Both the position numbers and the translations under genes were made by a program. Shown here piece by piece: positions 1 to 7,603 of a DNA stretch of 19,657 nt; position 1 is the stretch's first letter, and each line of letters opens with the position of its first letter. Below the pieces are notes generated by a model. The model was not told the origin of the DNA and made no database searches. It saw only the letters and a list, made by a program, of their open reading frames with translations. This DNA comes from Phycisphaerales bacterium. Its GTDB lineage: Bacteria > Planctomycetota > Phycisphaerae > Phycisphaerales > UBA1924. Location of the stretch: positions 1-19,657 of the forward strand of contig JAESSR010000001.1 in assembly GCA_016764015.1 (NCBI GenBank). Direction: 5' to 3'.

Positions 1-117
1 CGCAATCCCAAGCTTACCGAACTCCTGAATCAAATTTCAAAGCTCAACGAGTTGTACAGCACAGAAGTTCAGACATGGATGTTTACAAATTTTGAACGGG
101 ATCAACGCCAACAATAG
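1..117 (+). CDS. C-terminal fragment of an unidentified protein (5' end outside window)
   Basis: Frame 1 is open from the window edge to a TAG at 115-117 and gives 38 residues. The peptide is rich in charged and polar residues (for example NPKLTELLNQ and NFERDQRQQ) and looks like an amphipathic helical C-terminus rather than random sequence. The family cannot be recognised from so short a piece. No hairpin follows directly; the first terminator-like hairpin is about 480 bases downstream. Confidence 0.5.
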   Translation, partial: RNPKLTELLNQISKLNELYSTEVQTWMFTNFERDQRQQ

Positions 118-598
118 AAACTGCAATGCATGGCGACTGTCCCATTTCTGTCCGACTTTTGCAGTCACGAACAGGAATAGGCCGGAGTTAATCAAATTGC
201 GTAAGTCGTAGGATCCAAAAACTCAGCCGAGATGGGTATCTCGATACTTGCAGGTGAATCGTTGAATCAGAAGTGCGATCTGCGCACGAGAATGTGCCCT
301 GATTGTCCGGATCAGTTGTGAAATAGATTGATTTGGATTGGTTTAAGCTGCTCGGCGGTACAATCGGATCAGCCCGCCAAGTTGCTTGTCGCAGATGATT
401 TTGCCATCGAGGTTTACGGCATACGAGTCCAAACTCGTTTCTTGATCCAAATCGAGGTTTACTTCTGGCGCGGGTTGAGGTGATCTGAGCAACACTCATC
501 GCGAAATCAAAATTCGTGTTTCTGGGCGCCAGAGGCGGATTCCGGCTGCAAATTGTTCAACTGGTGTCCTGTCACCCATATTTTGATAAGTATCAGTT

Positions 599-629
599 AG
601 GGCCGAGACTCAATATGAGTTTCGGCTCT
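599..629 (+). terminator. Rho-independent terminator-like hairpin
   Basis: GCCGAGACTCA (602-612) pairs with TGAGTTTCGGC (616-626) across a 3-base loop, with one G-U pair. The stem extends outward to 599/629 with one more wobble. A T-rich tail follows (TTCGTTATATTTT). No gene ends close upstream on the plus strand, so it may end a long 3' untranslated region or an unseen small RNA. Confidence 0.6.
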
Positions 630-720
630 TTCGTTATATTTTGAGGCTGTGCTTTAATTGGTGTTGTCGCGGGTACGGAGACTCTCCCCCGCTCGATCTA
701 TTCATTGAACTATTCAAAGC

Positions 721-751
721 ATACAGCGTCTTTCAGTGGGAGACGCTGTAT
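721..751 (+). terminator. Perfect 11-bp hairpin, terminator-like
   Basis: ATACAGCGTCT (721-731) and AGACGCTGTAT (741-751) are exact reverse complements around a 9-base loop. TTAATTTTA follows, a modest T-rich tail. The hairpin lies 100 bases before the ATG at 851 and about 90 bases after the previous hairpin. It could insulate the gene at 851 from upstream transcription or form part of that gene's leader if the promoter is further upstream. Confidence 0.5.
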
Positions 752-850
752 TAATTTTAGGCGAAATACAGGTAAAACAGCCCTATGAATTCTCTCTAGA
801 TGTGATAGTCTATATCCTCACTCCCTCGTTTTTTATCTCGGAGGCTAAAT

Positions 851-2191
851 ATGACCATCGTTCGTCCAGTTTTATTTTCTCTCGCTATCGGGGCAGCGTT
901 CTGCACGATTGCGATCGCTCAAGAGTTCTCCAACACACTCGGAAATCCGGGGTTCGGCGGGTCTTATGTCGCCAACTTCACCACTTACGATGACGGCAAC
1001 GGCGAATCGCTCTATGCTACCGGTTCATTTTTGGCCTCCGGCGTCGCAGGTGGATCACAAATCGCTCGGTGGGATGGATCAAACTGGAATGCAGTGGGGG
1101 GCGGGCTCCAGAGTCAATACTCAAACACTCTGGGCGTCTTCCAAGGCAATCTGATTGTTGGAGGATACTTCGACTCCGCAGGAAATATGCCGGGATCTGC
1201 CAAACTCGCTCGATTCGATGGCTCATCGTGGAACGCGATGGATGCCCAACTTGAATCATTCCTCAGCTCGATCTGGGATATGACCACCTATGACTCTGGT
1301 TCAGGTGATGCGCTGATCGTCGCGGGCAACTACCTCAACATCGGTGGTAATGCGGGCATGAACCATATCTGCCAATGGGATGGCACAAACTACACCGCTC
1401 TCGGAGGTACCATCGGTGGCGCGGTCCCGTTGATCGTGCTCGATGTGCTTAACGCCGATCTCGGATCGGGTTCCTCGCTCTTCGCTGGCGGACGCTTTTT
1501 GACAATCGACGGAGTGAGCGCCCTCAACATCGCAAGTTGGGACGGCTCCGCTTGGTCGCCATTGGGCGGCGGGCTCACACGCTCATCAGGAATCTCGCAG
1601 GTATTCCACTTGACTACATGGGACGATGGCGATGGGATGGCCCTTTACGCCGGCGGGTCGTTTAACCGTGCCGATGATCGAACTGAAGTTTCTAATGTCG
1701 CCAAGTGGGACGGCAAGGCCTGGTCCTCGATGGGCGATGGGTTTGACTCAGCCGTCCAAGAACTTACAGTCTTCGACGATGGCTCAGGCGAAGCGCTCTA
1801 CGCGATGGGCAACTTCGAAAACTCGGGAGCGTCGCCGATGAGCCACATCGCAAAGTGGAATGGATCAGCATGGGAAGCAGTTGGCGGAATGGTCGATGGG
1901 AATATCTTCGGCGCCATCGTCTATGACGCAGGCGAAGGCGATGCGCTCATCATGGGCGGCGGGTTCAACTCAGTCGATGGGCTTTCCGCCAATCATGTCG
2001 TCTCATTGCTTGGTGGTGGCGAATGCCCCGCGGATCTCACTGGCGATGGCGAACTCAACTTCTTCGATGTCTCTGCATTCTTGACTGCGTTTAGTGCGGC
2101 CGACCCGGCGGCAGATTTTACTGGTGATGGGGAGTTCAACTTCTTTGATGTCAGTGCTTTTCTTACTGCGTTCAGTGCTGGTTGCCCGTGA
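851..2191 (+). CDS. Secreted WDG/LGGG beta-propeller-like protein with C-terminal GC-type dockerin pair
   Basis: Encodes 446 residues. An N-terminal signal peptide covers about residues 1-23 and ends in an AIAQ-type cleavage region. Residues 44-390 hold about seven units of 45-55 residues, most built from an acidic turn (YDDGNGE, YDSGSGD, WDDGDGM, FDDGSGE), a hydrophobic G-x-F strand, and an 'IA-WDG-aW-lGGG' strand pair. WDG-type motifs sit near residues 74, 122, 177, 230, 286 and 336. Seven units fit a seven-bladed propeller (inference). Residues 392-446 are two dockerin-like calcium loops (DLTGDGELNFFD and DFTGDGEFNFFD), bracketed by Cys392 and Cys445 of the terminal AGCP. GGAGG at 840-844 lies 6 bases before the ATG and fixes the start. 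The substrate or partner is unknown, and no cohesin is visible in the window. Probable role: surface or extracellular protein. Confidence 0.88.
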   Translation: MTIVRPVLFSLAIGAAFCTIAIAQEFSNTLGNPGFGGSYVANFTTYDDGNGESLYATGSFLASGVAGGSQIARWDGSNWNAVGGGLQSQYSNTLGVFQGNLIVGGYFDSAGNMPGSAKLARFDGSSWNAMDAQLESFLSSIWDMTTYDSGSGDALIVAGNYLNIGGNAGMNHICQWDGTNYTALGGTIGGAVPLIVLDVLNADLGSGSSLFAGGRFLTIDGVSALNIASWDGSAWSPLGGGLTRSSGISQVFHLTTWDDGDGMALYAGGSFNRADDRTEVSNVAKWDGKAWSSMGDGFDSAVQELTVFDDGSGEALYAMGNFENSGASPMSHIAKWNGSAWEAVGGMVDGNIFGAIVYDAGEGDALIMGGGFNSVDGLSANHVVSLLGGGECPADLTGDGELNFFDVSAFLTAFSAADPAADFTGDGEFNFFDVSAFLTAFSAGCP

Positions 2192-2214
2192 TTTAGATAG
2201 TGTGATACCCAAAC
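2135..2214 (+). repeat. Shared dockerin 3' block, copy 1
   Basis: These 80 bases match 4658-4737 at 79 positions; the one difference (T2182 versus A4705) is synonymous in a glycine codon. The block covers the last dockerin loop, the TGA stop (2189-2191) and 23 bases of non-coding sequence ending in ACCCAAAC. Identity beyond the stop codon cannot be explained by protein-level selection. Confidence 0.95.
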
Positions 2215-2797
2215 ACTTCTGAAATGGCGAGTAGTGGTCCAGCGAATTTGCGAGCTTCTTGTTTTGGTGTTTGGGATCACTTGCGTTTTCTAGAGAGAGG
2301 CGAAAAGCACATAACCGGCAGGTCAGCTTTGCAATCCACACTAGATTTCGAAGCAGACTCAAAAAAGTGTCTCTGTTTGTTTTTTGAAAAAGTTGCGCCA
2401 GCTCTTTTATTTGACTCAATAAAGATTAAGATACAAGCCGATTTTGACCATTATTTGATCAGGCTCGTTTTATCTTTTGTGCGTCAGCAAGGAACTGTCC
2501 TTTGATTATGAATATGTTGCTCGTTGAACCACACTGTTTATGCCGAGCGGCGTAGCTGGCTGAGGCTTGTCGTGTTTTCGTTTTATTGGATTTTTTCGTG
2601 AGCCTTGATGGACGATTCCAGAATCCTTTGCTGCAGTTGTATCGTGGCTCATAGTCATCGCCTCATCCTACTTGGCTTTTGTACTTGTTATCACTCCCAC
2701 AATAAGCTGGATTTCACCCCAATACAACCTTGTAATCCAGCCTAAGTCCTTGTATGCTGTTAATATCATTCCAGCACATATTTCTAAGGCCATCCCA
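2192..2797. other. Intergenic region between the two dockerin genes
   Basis: About 600 bases without a convincing gene. The plus frame at 2224-2505 is open but its product has no protein-like pattern. The first 23 bases belong to the shared dockerin block and 2202-2280 is the inverted repeat. The rest is AT-richer than the flanking genes, with T-runs near 2380 and 2590. No promoter could be assigned with confidence. The frame of the next gene is open back to a TTG at 2672, but the ATG at 2798 is the better start. Confidence 0.5.
2202..2280. repeat. Imperfect inverted repeat behind the first dockerin gene
   Basis: GTGATACCCAAACAC (2202-2216) is the reverse complement of GTGTTTGGGATCAC (2267-2280) except for one extra A. 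About 50 bases separate the arms. The left arm lies at the end of the shared dockerin block and copy 2 of that block stops two bases short of completing it. The loop is too long for a classical terminator, and no T-run follows. Confidence 0.7.
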
Positions 2798-4714
2798 ATG
2801 ATCCCCACCATCAAATCCAAACTCCTCCCCATCCTCCCCATCCTCCTCATCACCCTCTGCACACTTCTCACCACTCAAACCAAAGCCGATGGCGTTCTCT
2901 GTAACGCCCGTGATTTCCTCGGCTCATACGACACATTGGACGAAGCTAATGATGTTACAGTCGCAGGCACGACGGCCTATGTAGCGGATGAAGATTCTGG
3001 CCTCCAGATCATTGATGTGAGCAATCCGGCATTACCCACATGGATCGGATCATATGATACGCCGGATCGTGCTCGTGGTGTAACAGTCGTAGGCACGACG
3101 GCCTATGTGGCGGATGGTTCTTCTGGTCTCCAGATTATCGATGTGAGCAACCCGGCATCACCCACACTGCTCGGTTCATATGACACGCCGAGCTTTGCAC
3201 GGAGCGTGGTAGTCATAGGCACGACAGCCTATGTGGCGGATGGTTCTTCTGGTCTCCAGATCATCGATGTGAGCAATTCGGCATTACCCACACTCCTCGG
3301 GTCATACGACACACCGGGCTTAGCTTGGAGTGTTGCAGTCGTAGGCACGACGGCCTATGTGGCGGATAACAACCTCGGTCTTCAGATTATCGATGTGAGC
3401 AATCCGGCATTACCCACATTCCTCGGCTCATACGACACCCGGGATTTTGCTGTTGATGTTACAGTCGTAGGTACAACGGCCTATGTGGCCGATGATCGTT
3501 CTGGTCTACAGATCATCGATGTGAGCAACCCGGTATCACCCAATTTACTCAGCTCTTACGACACACCCAGCAATGCTATTGGTATAGCAGTGACAGGAAC
3601 GACAGCCTATGTGGCTGATAATGAATCTGGTCTCCAGATTTTTGATGTGAGCGATCCGGCGCCTCCATCATTGCTCGGGTCATACGACACATTAGGCATT
3701 GCTATTGGTGTGATAGTTGATGGTGCGACAGCCTATGTGGCGGGCCATTTTGATGGCCTACAGATCATCGATGTGAGCAATCCAGCCGCGCCCACATTAC
3801 TCGGCTCGTACGACACATCAGATTCTGTTTCTAATGTAGCAGTCGTAGGCTCGACCGCCTACCTGGCCAATGATGGCTCTGGTCTCCAAATTATCGATGT
3901 GAGTACTCCAGCATCACCCACATGGCTGGGCTCGTACGACACGCCAGACCATGCAATGGATGTGGCAGTCATAGGCACGACCGCCTATGTGGCCGATGAT
4001 GGCTCTGGCCTCCAGATCATCGACGTGAGTAGCCCGGCATCACCCAAATGGATCGGCTCAATTGACACGCCGGGTCGTGCATGTAGTGTCGCAGTCGTAG
4101 GGACAACCGCCTATGTGGCCGATAGTTCCTCTGGTCTCCAGATCATCGATGTGAGCAATCCAGCATCACCTACATTGCTCGGCTCATATGGCACACTAGA
4201 TGATGCAAATGATGTAGCAGTCGTCGACACGATAGCCTATGTGGCCGATGCTGAATCAGGTCTCCAGATCATCGATGTGAGTACCCCAGCGTCACCTTCA
4301 TTACTCGGCTCATACGACACGCCAAGGTTTGCTTTGGGTGTGGCAGTCGCGGGCACGACGGCTTATGTGGCCGATGATCGCTCTGGTCTCCAGATCATCG
4401 ATGTGAGTAACCCAGCATTGCCAATGCTCCTCGGCTCAATCTCGACGCGGGCCGCTTCTTTTGATGTGATAGTCGTAGGTACGATTGCCTATGTGGCTGA
4501 TAGAGATACTGGCCTACAGATCATCGACATCTCCGATTGCCCACCTTGCCCTGCAGACCTCACCAACGACGGCCGAGTTAACTTCTTCGATGTCAGTGCT
4601 TTCTTGATTGCCTTCGGAAGTTCTGACCCGGTTGCTGATTTCACCGGTGATGGCATCTTCAACTTCTTTGATGTCAGTGCTTTTCTTACTGCGTTCAGTG
4701 CTGGATGCCCGTGA
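2798..4714 (+). CDS. Secreted 13-copy LVIVD-repeat protein with C-terminal GC-type dockerin pair
   Basis: Encodes 638 residues from the ATG at 2798. That start gives a clean signal peptide (basic IKSK then a Leu/Ile-rich core, about residues 1-30) with TAAGG 8 bases upstream. An upstream TTG at 2672 would add 42 residues in front of the signal and is unlikely. Residues 41-580 are 13 tandem 42-residue units with the pattern LGSYDTP...V-V-GTTAYVAD--SGLQIIDVSNPA-PT, matching the LVIVD repeat family, thought to form beta-propeller blades. Residues 581-638 are two dockerin calcium loops (DLTNDGRVNFFD, DFTGDGIFNFFD) with CPPC before them and AGCP at the end. The 3' end is almost identical in DNA to that of the gene at 851. 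Function unknown; probably an extracellular or surface-attached binding protein. Confidence 0.88.
   Translation: MIPTIKSKLLPILPILLITLCTLLTTQTKADGVLCNARDFLGSYDTLDEANDVTVAGTTAYVADEDSGLQIIDVSNPALPTWIGSYDTPDRARGVTVVGTTAYVADGSSGLQIIDVSNPASPTLLGSYDTPSFARSVVVIGTTAYVADGSSGLQIIDVSNSALPTLLGSYDTPGLAWSVAVVGTTAYVADNNLGLQIIDVSNPALPTFLGSYDTRDFAVDVTVVGTTAYVADDRSGLQIIDVSNPVSPNLLSSYDTPSNAIGIAVTGTTAYVADNESGLQIFDVSDPAPPSLLGSYDTLGIAIGVIVDGATAYVAGHFDGLQIIDVSNPAAPTLLGSYDTSDSVSNVAVVGSTAYLANDGSGLQIIDVSTPASPTWLGSYDTPDHAMDVAVIGTTAYVADDGSGLQIIDVSSPASPKWIGSIDTPGRACSVAVVGTTAYVADSSSGLQIIDVSNPASPTLLGSYGTLDDANDVAVVDTIAYVADAESGLQIIDVSTPASPSLLGSYDTPRFALGVAVAGTTAYVADDRSGLQIIDVSNPALPMLLGSISTRAASFDVIVVGTIAYVADRDTGLQIIDISDCPPCPADLTNDGRVNFFDVSAFLIAFGSSDPVADFTGDGIFNFFDVSAFLTAFSAGCP
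2918..4537 (+). repeat. 13 tandem 126-bp coding repeats
   Basis: The LVIVD units are also repeated in DNA. Segments such as GGCACGACGGCCTATGTGGC and CAGATCATCGATGTGAGCAA recur with small changes every 126 bases. All 13 units keep exactly 42 codons; the last lacks its final linker and runs into the dockerin. The arrangement would permit copy-number change by recombination. Confidence 0.93.
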
Positions 4715-4737
4715 TTTAGATAGTGTGATACCCAAAC
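4658..4737 (+). repeat. Shared dockerin 3' block, copy 2
   Basis: This is the counterpart of 2135-2214 (79/80 identical), again including the stop codon (4712-4714) and 23 bases beyond it. The match stops at C4737. From 4738 the sequence becomes an in-frame remnant of an unrelated gene. Confidence 0.95.
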
Positions 4738-4983
4738 GCGTTCAATCAAGCAATCGCCATCGGGGAAGCGAGCGTTACGCACCAAGCCATGACCTGGCTT
4801 AAACAACTCAAAGACCACCCCGAAATGCGGGGCTATTTCCTGCTCGAATGTGCCATTGCACGGATATATCAGTTCGAAGGCGATACGAAGAGAGCAATCG
4901 ACTCGTACTTGGTGGCACGCTCTCAAATAGCCGGCATCCATGAACAAGCATTTATTGAACGCAAAATCAGATCATTGTCGTAA
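4738..4983 (+). pseudogene. C-terminal remnant of an ECF sigma factor with TPR domain
   Basis: One frame is open from 4729 to a TAA at 4981-4983. From 4738 on it reads as about 81 residues of helical repeat protein: AFNQAIAI, then a D-P-x-x-x-G-Y-x-L-L-E-x-A-x-A segment, a basic G-D-T-K-R-A-I-x-x-Y TPR helix, and E-x-x-F-I-E-R-K-I at the end. This order matches the C-terminal domain of sigma factors of the COG4941/ECF42 type (typical ending 'ERRFLERRL'). The sigma2 and sigma4 regions are absent. The remnant begins exactly where the shared dockerin block ends, so the 5' part of the gene seems to have been replaced. An internal ATG at 4789 exists without a good ribosome site, so expression is doubtful. 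Assignment is from memory of the family, not a search. Confidence 0.6.
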
Positions 4984-5069
4984 AACACGAAAGATCACAC
5001 AACACAATCCGAATAACCAGATTCAAGCATCCCTGCCAGAGCACACAACCAACGATCACTGGATATCCA

Positions 5070-7448
5070 ATGCTGCCATCCCGAATTCCGCTCCTCATTT
5101 CACTGACTGCCGTGCTCTCGCCTTTGGGCTTTGCTGGGCAAGAGCCCACGCTTGATCAACGCCTAGAGAAGCTCGCCGAGACCCTCGAAGCCGCCCGTAT
5201 CAAAGCACATGTCCCAGGCATGTCGATTGCGATCGTGAAGGATGATCAGATCATCTGGACGCATGGCTTTGGGATTGCCGATGTCGAGGCAAAAACACCC
5301 GCCAATGAACACACGATTTATGGGATCGGTTCAACAACCAAAGCATTCACCGCCAACTTGGTTGGGATGTTGATTGATGATGGGAAAACAAACTGGGATA
5401 TGCCGGTGACCCAGTACCTTCCGTACTTCGATCTTGATCTCAAAACCGATGACGAGAACGCCGAGTGCACATTGCGTGATTTGTTGAGTCATCGCCATGG
5501 CTTTGCGCGCATGGGGCTGTTGTGGTTTAGCGGAGATGTTTCTCGTGATAAAATCCTCCATACCGCGGTCAATGCCGAGCCGATCGATGAGTTCCGTGCG
5601 GGGTTCCATTATTGCAATGTGACCTACCTCGCCGCTGGCGAGGCCGCGGGGATAGCGAATGGGACAAGCTGGGATGAGATGATGGTGAGTCGAATATTCA
5701 AGCCACTCGATATGGTCTCGACGATTGTTCATACTCCAGACCCAGAAGCTGATCCTGCGGTTGCCTTGGGATACAACTGGAACGAGTTTGATGAACAGTT
5801 TGAGCGTGCTCCCGCGCTCAACATGAACGGCATCGCCCCCGCCGGCGGTGTGTACTCCAATGTGCTCGACATGGCTCAATGGATTCGATTTCAACTCAGC
5901 GAAGGAGAAATCGACGGCAAGCGTTTGGTCTCTTCCGAAGTCATCCAAGAAACATGGATGCCTCAGATTGAAATCGGCGGCGGTGTCTCGTATGGGCTCG
6001 GGTGGATGCTCAGAGAAGTCGATGGGCGCAAAGTCGTCGAGCATGGCGGTATGATCCCTGGATTCAGTGCTCAGGTGAGTTTGATGCCTGAAGAGAATCT
6101 TGGCTATGTACTGCTGATGAACCAAGGCATATCGCCGCTGGCTGAAGCGTCGGTGGAGTGGATCTTTAACGCATTACTAGAGCAATGGCCTGACGAAAAT
6201 GAGATCGTTGTTGATCAAAATATCAACTTCGAAGATTTCACAGGCACATACATCGCCAACTTTGCTAAGTTTCAAGATGAACCCTTTGAAATCCGCATCG
6301 TCGATGACGGGCTTGAGCTCAATGTGCCGAGTCAAAGATCATTTGCCCTCAACAACCCTGATAGTGACGGGCTGTGGGCCTTTGAGTTGACTGATCAGAT
6401 TGCTCTTTCTTTTAAACGCAATCCTCAAGGGGAAGTTGTCGGGCTGGTCATGCATCAGAGCGGGTTCAGCTTTCAGGTCCCACGCAAAGGACATGAAGAG
6501 GTAGCCGTTGCTCCGAGTGATGAACTCGATCAATATCTTGGGGGCTACATCCGCAAACAGGGCGGAAAAAAAGTGCAGATTGTCATCAACCGTGGTCGGC
6601 TTGCGATGAATGACAAGGGAACGCTCTTGGACTTTGAAGCTCCTGATAAGCATGGGTACGCATCGCTGAGGGATCGCCCAGACTGGGGCGCGACATTCAA
6701 GCGCGATCCAGAGGGGGCGGTAGAGTCATTCGTGTTTCATGGTGGTGCGGGCGACAGACTCTTTGTGCGAACTGTGGAGGGTTCGACTGCCAAGATTCCA
6801 ACCATCGAAGAAATCCATGAGCTTCGCAACACCAGCGGCAGAGTCGCAGCCGCACAGAAGGCTGGCGGAATGAAAGCCACCGGCAAGCTTTGGGTTGCCC
6901 AGTCAGGACTATCGGGCACATTCACCTCATACACCCAAGGCAAACATCAATACGCGAATCATATGGACTTCAAAGAGCATGGCCATGTTGATATCGTCAC
7001 CAACAGCAATGGGGCATGGTACTTCGATTCGATGCGAGGCTATATAACACTCAAAGGCGATGAACAAATTCAAGCGATGCTCAAAGCGCCTGGTGCAATC
7101 GAGGGCGACTGGGATGAATACTTCGACTCCATCCAGGTCATTGGCACGGACATGGTTGATGATCGCCCGGCCTATGTTGTCCGTCTCAAGAAGGGCGAGC
7201 TGCCCAGCCGGACATACAGAATCGATGCTGAGTTTGGCGATGTGGTGCAAATTAATATGATAGAGAAAAACGGCCAAACATCGGTTCCAGTCACGATCAG
7301 TTATTCAGAGTTCAAGGTCATTGCCGGCTTCCGTACGCCCATGCGTATTGTCTCAGAAATCCCAGGATCCGGTTTCACAATCATCACCATCGAAGAGATC
7401 GAATCGGGATTAGAACTCGCCGAAGAAGTGTTCATGCTCGACGAGTAA
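5070..7448 (+). CDS. Exported serine beta-lactamase-family hydrolase with C-terminal accessory domains
   Basis: Encodes 792 residues with a signal peptide at about 1-23. Residues 27-370 form a class C beta-lactamase/penicillin-binding fold: S88-T-T-K91 is the nucleophile motif, Y181-C-N183 the second motif and H325-G-G327 the third. Many relatives are D-amino-acid peptidases or esterases, so substrate cannot be deduced and antibiotic hydrolysis should not be assumed. Residues about 385-470 and 483-565 look like two DUF3471-type domains (FTGTY... and YLGGY...). From about 590 to the end lies a region resembling the LolA/outer-membrane lipoprotein-sorting fold (G-T-D-M-V-D-D-R-P-A-Y-V-V and SYSEFKVIAGFRTP). 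No strong ribosome site precedes the ATG; the start rests on the signal peptide. The length is roughly twice that of a simple member. Confidence 0.88.
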   Translation: MLPSRIPLLISLTAVLSPLGFAGQEPTLDQRLEKLAETLEAARIKAHVPGMSIAIVKDDQIIWTHGFGIADVEAKTPANEHTIYGIGSTTKAFTANLVGMLIDDGKTNWDMPVTQYLPYFDLDLKTDDENAECTLRDLLSHRHGFARMGLLWFSGDVSRDKILHTAVNAEPIDEFRAGFHYCNVTYLAAGEAAGIANGTSWDEMMVSRIFKPLDMVSTIVHTPDPEADPAVALGYNWNEFDEQFERAPALNMNGIAPAGGVYSNVLDMAQWIRFQLSEGEIDGKRLVSSEVIQETWMPQIEIGGGVSYGLGWMLREVDGRKVVEHGGMIPGFSAQVSLMPEENLGYVLLMNQGISPLAEASVEWIFNALLEQWPDENEIVVDQNINFEDFTGTYIANFAKFQDEPFEIRIVDDGLELNVPSQRSFALNNPDSDGLWAFELTDQIALSFKRNPQGEVVGLVMHQSGFSFQVPRKGHEEVAVAPSDELDQYLGGYIRKQGGKKVQIVINRGRLAMNDKGTLLDFEAPDKHGYASLRDRPDWGATFKRDPEGAVESFVFHGGAGDRLFVRTVEGSTAKIPTIEEIHELRNTSGRVAAAQKAGGMKATGKLWVAQSGLSGTFTSYTQGKHQYANHMDFKEHGHVDIVTNSNGAWYFDSMRGYITLKGDEQIQAMLKAPGAIEGDWDEYFDSIQVIGTDMVDDRPAYVVRLKKGELPSRTYRIDAEFGDVVQINMIEKNGQTSVPVTISYSEFKVIAGFRTPMRIVSEIPGSGFTIITIEEIESGLELAEEVFMLDE

Positions 7449-7462
7449 AACGAGTGAGGTAG

Positions 7463-7537
7463 TGGCCTGCCTCCAGAACCTTGTCAATTCTTTACGCAAG
7501 TAATCTTGTAAAACGGGCACATTTGAAAGGCAGGCCA
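7463..7537. repeat. 10-bp perfect inverted repeat with nested hairpin
   Basis: TGGCCTGCCT (7463-7472) and AGGCAGGCCA (7528-7537) are exact reverse complements, 55 bases apart and 14 bases after the hydrolase stop. Inside, TTTA-cg-CAAG-taat-CTTG-TAAA forms a smaller hairpin. No T-run follows, so this is not an ordinary terminator. It could be a structured 3' untranslated region or a small non-autonomous element. Confidence 0.6.
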
Positions 7538-7603
7538 ATCATTCTCCTCGCCCATCCCACGAATGAGTTTGGGATCCAAACCGTCTCCCGCCCAATTCAT
7601 TTC

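Larger units (their letters stand above)
118..850. other. Long intergenic region with two hairpins and a possible gene remnant
   Basis: No convincing full gene is visible in this 733-base stretch. The open minus-strand frame at 188-499 has a composition unlike a real protein (many R, S, W). A different minus frame, 495 down to a TAA at 343-345, gives 50 residues that read more like protein, containing VNLD twice 15 residues apart and ending LGGLIRLYRRAA. It has only a GTG start, so it may be a remnant. The DNA repeat behind it is ATCGAGGTTTAC at 406-417 and 451-462, with a perfect 6-bp hairpin (ACGAGT/ACTCGT) at 423-438 between the copies. Two strong hairpins follow at 599-629 and 721-751. 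No promoter for the gene at 851 could be assigned with confidence. Confidence 0.5.

Noticed and set aside
2192..2216. Tail after the dockerin stop considered as an integron attC or attachment site
   Set aside because: ACCCAAAC does not fit the RYYYAAC core exactly, there is no matching GTTRRRY partner, and no integrase is in the window.
2224..2505. 93-residue open plus frame between the dockerin genes
   Set aside because: Composition is not protein-like and there is no ribosome site.
2672..2797. Upstream TTG start for the LVIVD protein
   Set aside because: It would place 42 residues before a clear signal peptide; the ATG at 2798 has a better ribosome site.
2918..4537. Long regular DNA repeats, considered as a CRISPR-like or other repeat array
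   Set aside because: The period is 126 bases, the frame is open throughout, and the units encode LVIVD protein repeats.
5331..6125. 264-residue open frame on the minus strand
   Set aside because: It is antisense to the hydrolase core, has no ribosome site and no recognisable protein pattern.
5070..7448. Antibiotic resistance role for the beta-lactamase-family protein
   Set aside because: The motifs define the serine hydrolase superfamily only; long environmental members with DUF3471-like domains are usually peptidase- or esterase-like, and nothing here shows the substrate.
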